From NCBI GenBank assembly GCA_024685175.1, contig JAIKWD010000033.1, forward strand, positions 1-64,000: DNA of 64,000 bases, written 5' to 3'. The notes under the pieces were generated by a model, which did no database searches, was not told the DNA's origin, and saw only the letters and a program-made list of their open reading frames with translations. Of the stretch, positions 60,753 to 64,000 are shown piece after piece. The number at the start of each line of letters is the position of its first letter. Within the stretch, counting starts at the first letter, position 1. This DNA is from Bacteroidales bacterium. Lineage in GTDB: Bacteria > Bacteroidota > Bacteroidia > Bacteroidales > WCHB1-69. A program made the translations under genes and the position numbers.

Positions 60753-61793
60753 TTATTTGTTCGCCTTCTCCTCATCGTTGTTGTACCACTCCAGATAGGC
60801 CTCGGTGTGGCACTTGCCTGACTCCACAAGTTCGGTTTTCTTCGCATCGGAAAGCCCGAAATCGATGGATTTGACTCCCAGCGTATCGATATAGACGGTC
60901 CGCTGCCAGTCGTCACTGTGCAGATGCGCATTGTTTTGGAAGTCGATGAGCGTGCTGACCAACGCTTTTGTGTAGGTAAAAAGACTCTTGATTTCTTTGG
61001 GCTTGACATCCACATTGGGGTTGAGGTACATATCGATCTCTTCCTTGCCGTCGAGGCGGAAGCCAAGCGTCTCCTTGTTGTACACGTACACATTTTGGGT
61101 AATACTCCGTTTGCTCACCATCTTCTCATTGATCTTGTCGTAATAGTCGGTGCGCCGCGCGTTGTTGGCCTCTGCCACATAATTGAGGCGATCGAAGACC
61201 TTGACGTAATAGTTGTCCAACAAGCCCCCGTCCACATAGATATGGTCATCGCCGTTCACTCCCTTTATAGCGCCGAAGAACAGCGGGATAGACATCGATA
61301 TGCGGGCGGCGTCGGCCACTTTTACAGTTGGTGTGGTCCGGGCATTGAAGACCTTGGAAAGGCCCGTAGACAAGTCGCTACCAATCAGTGAAATATCGCG
61401 GAAGGGCTTGCCCGATTCACGCATCTTCTCGATTTCCTGGAACGTGGCTTCGCCATTGCCGGTCTTCTCTTTGATGTAGCCCGCCATCAGACTGCGGAAA
61501 TAGTCGCCTTTATACCAACCGTACTCCTTGAGTAGACGCTTGGTGTCGCGCACTACGCCCCAGGAGTCGTCCATAAAGTTCTTGAAGTTGATCTTCCAGA
61601 GAACTTCTTTCAACTCCTCGGCGGAAAAGCCGAGGCCGACCAAGACGGCGATCATCGCGCCGGCCGAAGTGCCCGCCACACGCTCTATGTCCTTTAGAAT
61701 ACCTTCCCGGTTGAGCACCTCCAAGGCACCCACATAGGCGATGCCTTTGACACCGCCACCTTCAAATACAAGATTCTTAAAATGATAAGCCAT
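60753..61793 (-). CDS. Patatin-like phospholipase (346 aa)
   Basis: A cytosolic-looking patatin. The oxyanion loop is GGGVKG (residues 12-17), the nucleophile Ser43 is in GTSAG, and the catalytic Asp is in YVDGGLLDNY (about 190). Such enzymes release fatty acids from phospholipids or related lipids. No signal peptide is seen. No -7 element could be identified before its ATG. Confidence 0.93.
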   Translation of the reverse strand: MAYHFKNLVFEGGGVKGIAYVGALEVLNREGILKDIERVAGTSAGAMIAVLVGLGFSAEELKEVLWKINFKNFMDDSWGVVRDTKRLLKEYGWYKGDYFRSLMAGYIKEKTGNGEATFQEIEKMRESGKPFRDISLIGSDLSTGLSKVFNARTTPTVKVADAARISMSIPLFFGAIKGVNGDDHIYVDGGLLDNYYVKVFDRLNYVAEANNARRTDYYDKINEKMVSKRSITQNVYVYNKETLGFRLDGKEEIDMYLNPNVDVKPKEIKSLFTYTKALVSTLIDFQNNAHLHSDDWQRTVYIDTLGVKSIDFGLSDAKKTELVESGKCHTEAYLEWYNNDEEKANK

Positions 61794-61812
61794 ATTTATT
61801 ATTAATTTGTGT

Positions 61813-61858
61813 TTTCAAAAAAAAGCAATCTGCTAACGGCTAACAGCCAACTGCTTCC
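61813..61858. repeat. Repeat tract forming the C-terminus of the symporter gene
   Basis: CTAACGGCTAACAGCCAACTG-like repeats. They encode the last residues of the symporter (SRKQLAVSR) and contain its stop codon (61833-61835). Confidence 0.6.
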
Positions 61859-63317
61859 GACTCACCGCCATCAAGCTGGCGAACACAAGCAATCCATTGA
61901 CAATCAGCAACTCATAGCCAAACCTATAGCCCCATAGCCATTCCACGGAATGGGAGGAGAGCACATAGCATAGCGATGGAATCAAAACGGCGATCACGGG
62001 GATAAGCCAACGACGGCCCTGCGGGATCTCGCGTTTGGTGAACATTCCAAAGATGAACATACCCAACAGCGGGCCATACGTATAAGAGGCAACCATAAAG
62101 ATGATGCGAATCAAAGCGTCGTTGTGGTGCGCCGAAGCAATGATGATGACCACCAAGAAAAGCATAGAGATGAGCACGTGTACGATACGGCGCACGCGCA
62201 TCTGCTTCCTGGCGTCGGGGTAACGATTCTCAATACGCAAGATGTCGTAGCACACCGTGGTGGTCAAGGCCGTGAAGGTGCCGTCGGCAGATGAGAAACC
62301 CGCGGAGATGAGGCCGAACACGAAAACTAACGCGCCCGCTTTGCCTAAGTAGTTGAAGGCAATCTCGGGATAGATGCGGTCGGTGGGCATATTGGCAAGG
62401 TCAATGCCGTTCTTCTGCGCGAAGGCGAGCAACATACCCCCCAACGTCAGGAAAAGAATGTTGACGATGACCAAAATTACGGTAAAGGAGAACATATTGC
62501 GTTGGGAGTCGCGCAACGACTTGCAGGACAGGTTCTTCTGCATCATATCCTGATCGAGGCCCGTCATTGCAATCGTGATGAACATCCCTCCTATAATCTG
62601 TTTAAGGAAATAGCTGTTGTTATGCCAGTCGGTGTTGAAGACCGTACGGCAGTCTGTGCCGCCTTTGCCGGCCGTGGCCATCTGCTGCCACAACTCGGAG
62701 AACGAGCCGCCCATACTCTTCATAATCACCACGATAGTGATGACAAGGGCCAGCAGCAGGAAGGTGGTCTGCAGCATATCGGTCCACACCACCGTCTTGA
62801 TGCCGCCCTTGAAGGTATAGAGCAGGATGATGATGATCATCACGATGGAGGTGAGCCATATCGGGATGTTCCAGCCATCGAAGACAAAGACTTGCAACAC
62901 GAAGATCACCAGGTACATACGAAGCGCCGAGCCAAGCAGGCGCGACACGAAGAAGAGCACGGAGCCCGTTTTGTGCGCTTCCTTGCCGATGCGCTGGCCG
63001 AGGTACTCATAGACCGAGGTCACGTTGAGTTTGTAATAGAGCGGCAAAAGCAGACATCCGATGACAATATAGCCCAGGATGTAGCCCAACACCACCCCGA
63101 AATAGGTGAATTGGGTGGTATAGACATCGCCGGGCACCGACATAAAGGTCACGCCTGACAGCGAACTGCCGATCATACCGTAAGCCACGACGAACCACGG
63201 CGACTTGCGATTGCCTGTGAAATAGGTCTTGTTGTCCGCCTTGCGGGAGGTGATGCCCGTGATGACAAACAACAAGACTACGTAGAATACGAAAAACGAG
63301 AAAATGAAAACCTGCAT
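61833..63317 (-). CDS. Sodium:solute symporter family protein (494 aa)
   Basis: About 13 membrane helices in the LeuT-fold SSS arrangement. Useful landmarks are GMIGSSLSGVTFMSVPG (about 49-65), the sodium-site region, VFGLISAGFSSADGTFTALTT (about 335-356, with the Ser/Thr-rich stretch of SSS proteins) and RIVHVLISMLF. The substrate cannot be told; family members carry sugars, sialic acid, proline or vitamins. It sits 71 bases downstream of pgi on the same strand, so a sugar is a reasonable guess but not more. Its C-terminal nine residues come from an intergenic-type repeat. Confidence 0.9.
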   Translation of the reverse strand: MQVFIFSFFVFYVVLLFVITGITSRKADNKTYFTGNRKSPWFVVAYGMIGSSLSGVTFMSVPGDVYTTQFTYFGVVLGYILGYIVIGCLLLPLYYKLNVTSVYEYLGQRIGKEAHKTGSVLFFVSRLLGSALRMYLVIFVLQVFVFDGWNIPIWLTSIVMIIIILLYTFKGGIKTVVWTDMLQTTFLLLALVITIVVIMKSMGGSFSELWQQMATAGKGGTDCRTVFNTDWHNNSYFLKQIIGGMFITIAMTGLDQDMMQKNLSCKSLRDSQRNMFSFTVILVIVNILFLTLGGMLLAFAQKNGIDLANMPTDRIYPEIAFNYLGKAGALVFVFGLISAGFSSADGTFTALTTTVCYDILRIENRYPDARKQMRVRRIVHVLISMLFLVVIIIASAHHNDALIRIIFMVASYTYGPLLGMFIFGMFTKREIPQGRRWLIPVIAVLIPSLCYVLSSHSVEWLWGYRFGYELLIVNGLLVFASLMAVSRKQLAVSR

Positions 63318-63318
63318 T

Positions 63319-63391
63319 CAATTAGGAATTAGGAATTAGGAATGAGAAAATAGGAATGAAATGAAATGAACTATCTATAATCTATAATCTA
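63319..63391. repeat. Short-period repeat tract overlapping the pgi stop
   Basis: AATTAGGAATTAGGAATTAGG, then GAAATGAAATGAA, then TATAATCTATAATCTAT. The TAG stop of pgi (63389-63391) is part of the last word. AGGAATTAGGAATGAGA at 63331-63347 matches 34770-34786 exactly. Confidence 0.75.
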
Positions 63392-64000
63392 TTTCTCATA
63401 ACCAGGTTTTCCTAACAACTTGAACATATTGCGTTTATAGGCCTCGACGCCGGGTTGGTCGAACGGGTTGACCTTGAGCATATAGCCGCTGACGGCGCAG
63501 GTCATCTCGAAAAAGTAGATCAACTCGCCGAGGTAGTACTCGTTAATTTCGGGGATGGTGACCTTTACATTGGGTACGCCGCCGTCTACGTGAGCCATAC
63601 AGGTACCCTTTTGGGCGATATGGTTGATTTCGTCGATGGAGCGGTGTTGCAGATAGTTGAGGCCGTCGGTGTTCTTCTCGTCGGCAGGGATAGGCACGTT
63701 TTTGTGGGCGTGCTCCACGGTGAGCACTGTCTCGAAGAGTTGGCGTGTGCCTTCTTGAATATACTGGCCGAGCGAATGCAGGTCGGTGGAGAAGATGGCT
63801 CCGGCGGGGAATATGCCCTTTTGTTCCTTGCCTTCGCTCTCGCCGAAGAGTTGCTTGAACCATTCCACGAGGTAGAAGAACTTGGGCTCGAAGGAAGTCA
63901 TCAGCTCAACTTTAAGTCCTTTGTTGTAAAGCATATAGCGAAGCAAGGCATATTGCATTGCGACGTTGTTTGCGAATTTGTCGTTCCGCATCAGTTGTTC
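63389..64000 (-). CDS. pgi: Glucose-6-phosphate isomerase, C-terminal part (runs off the window)
   Basis: The 204 C-terminal residues are visible; the frame is open to the right edge ([21 protein letters not shown]...). Features of the isomerase C-terminal domain are [20 protein letters not shown] (the DLHSLGQ active-site block), [34 protein letters not shown], and the closing [11 protein letters not shown]. It interconverts glucose-6-P and fructose-6-P. The symporter follows after 71 bases of repeat tract. Confidence 0.96.
   Translation of the reverse strand, partial: EQLMRNDKFANNVAMQYALLRYMLYNKGLKVELMTSFEPKFFYLVEWFKQLFGESEGKEQKGIFPAGAIFSTDLHSLGQYIQEGTRQLFETVLTVEHAHKNVPIPADEKNTDGLNYLQHRSIDEINHIAQKGTCMAHVDGGVPNVKVTIPEINEYYLGELIYFFEMTCAVSGYMLKVNPFDQPGVEAYKRNMFKLLGKPGYEK

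Overview
The window looks like chromosome from a Bacteroidales bacterium, probably an uncultured gut- or rumen-type lineage. The evidence is two proteins with type IX secretion (type B, gliding-associated) C-terminal sorting domains, a TonB-dependent receptor, several short-lipobox lipoproteins, DUF4199 and DUF349 proteins, a FISUMP-domain surface protein, and many promoters with the Bacteroidetes -7 element TAnnTTTG. Genes are mostly dense and chromosomal. I see no IS element, integrase, prophage, CRISPR array or rRNA operon.

Layout. 1-8240 holds two tandem minus-strand paralogues for giant secreted repeat proteins. The first runs off the left edge. Both carry a nearly identical leader of about 280 bp containing a 57-codon open frame too short for most gene callers. 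8.4-22.4 kb holds a membrane pyrophosphatase, hemW, a VWA-barrel fusion protein, a GH20 hexosaminidase, a lipoprotein/outer-membrane-protein pair, rpsA, an initiator tRNA, a YebC protein, and a GNAT/ATP-grasp pair. 22.4-30.3 kb holds a C1B peptidase, a DUF2147 protein, an apparent transcription unit (glycosyltransferase, acyl-CoA ligase, TonB receptor) and a metal-binding repeat protein. 30.3-30.9 kb holds a decayed RhuM-family gene. 30.9-45.2 kb holds a cytochrome c assembly protein, DUF4199, methylmalonyl-CoA epimerase, a methyltransferase-like membrane protein, DUF349, an S4 protein, the tightly coupled rseP-MBOAT-SGNH-nadA operon, divergent queA and a helix-hairpin-helix protein. 45.3-57.9 kb is rich in surface and cell-envelope genes: two T9SS cargo proteins, recQ, a glycosyltransferase and a Big_5 lipoprotein. 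58-64 kb holds a glycosyltransferase/membrane-protein pair, a lipoprotein, a patatin, a sodium:solute symporter and the 3' part of pgi.

The most unusual signals are as follows. (1) The giant-gene leaders are more conserved than the proteins they precede. (2) A family of short dispersed repeat words sits at gene ends, often with the stop codon inside the repeat. (3) A metal-binding protein has eleven 10-residue His/Cys repeats beside a TonB receptor. (4) A RhuM-family relic can be reconstructed across three reading-frame lesions. Start codons were re-chosen for about a dozen genes and the reasons are given in each entry.
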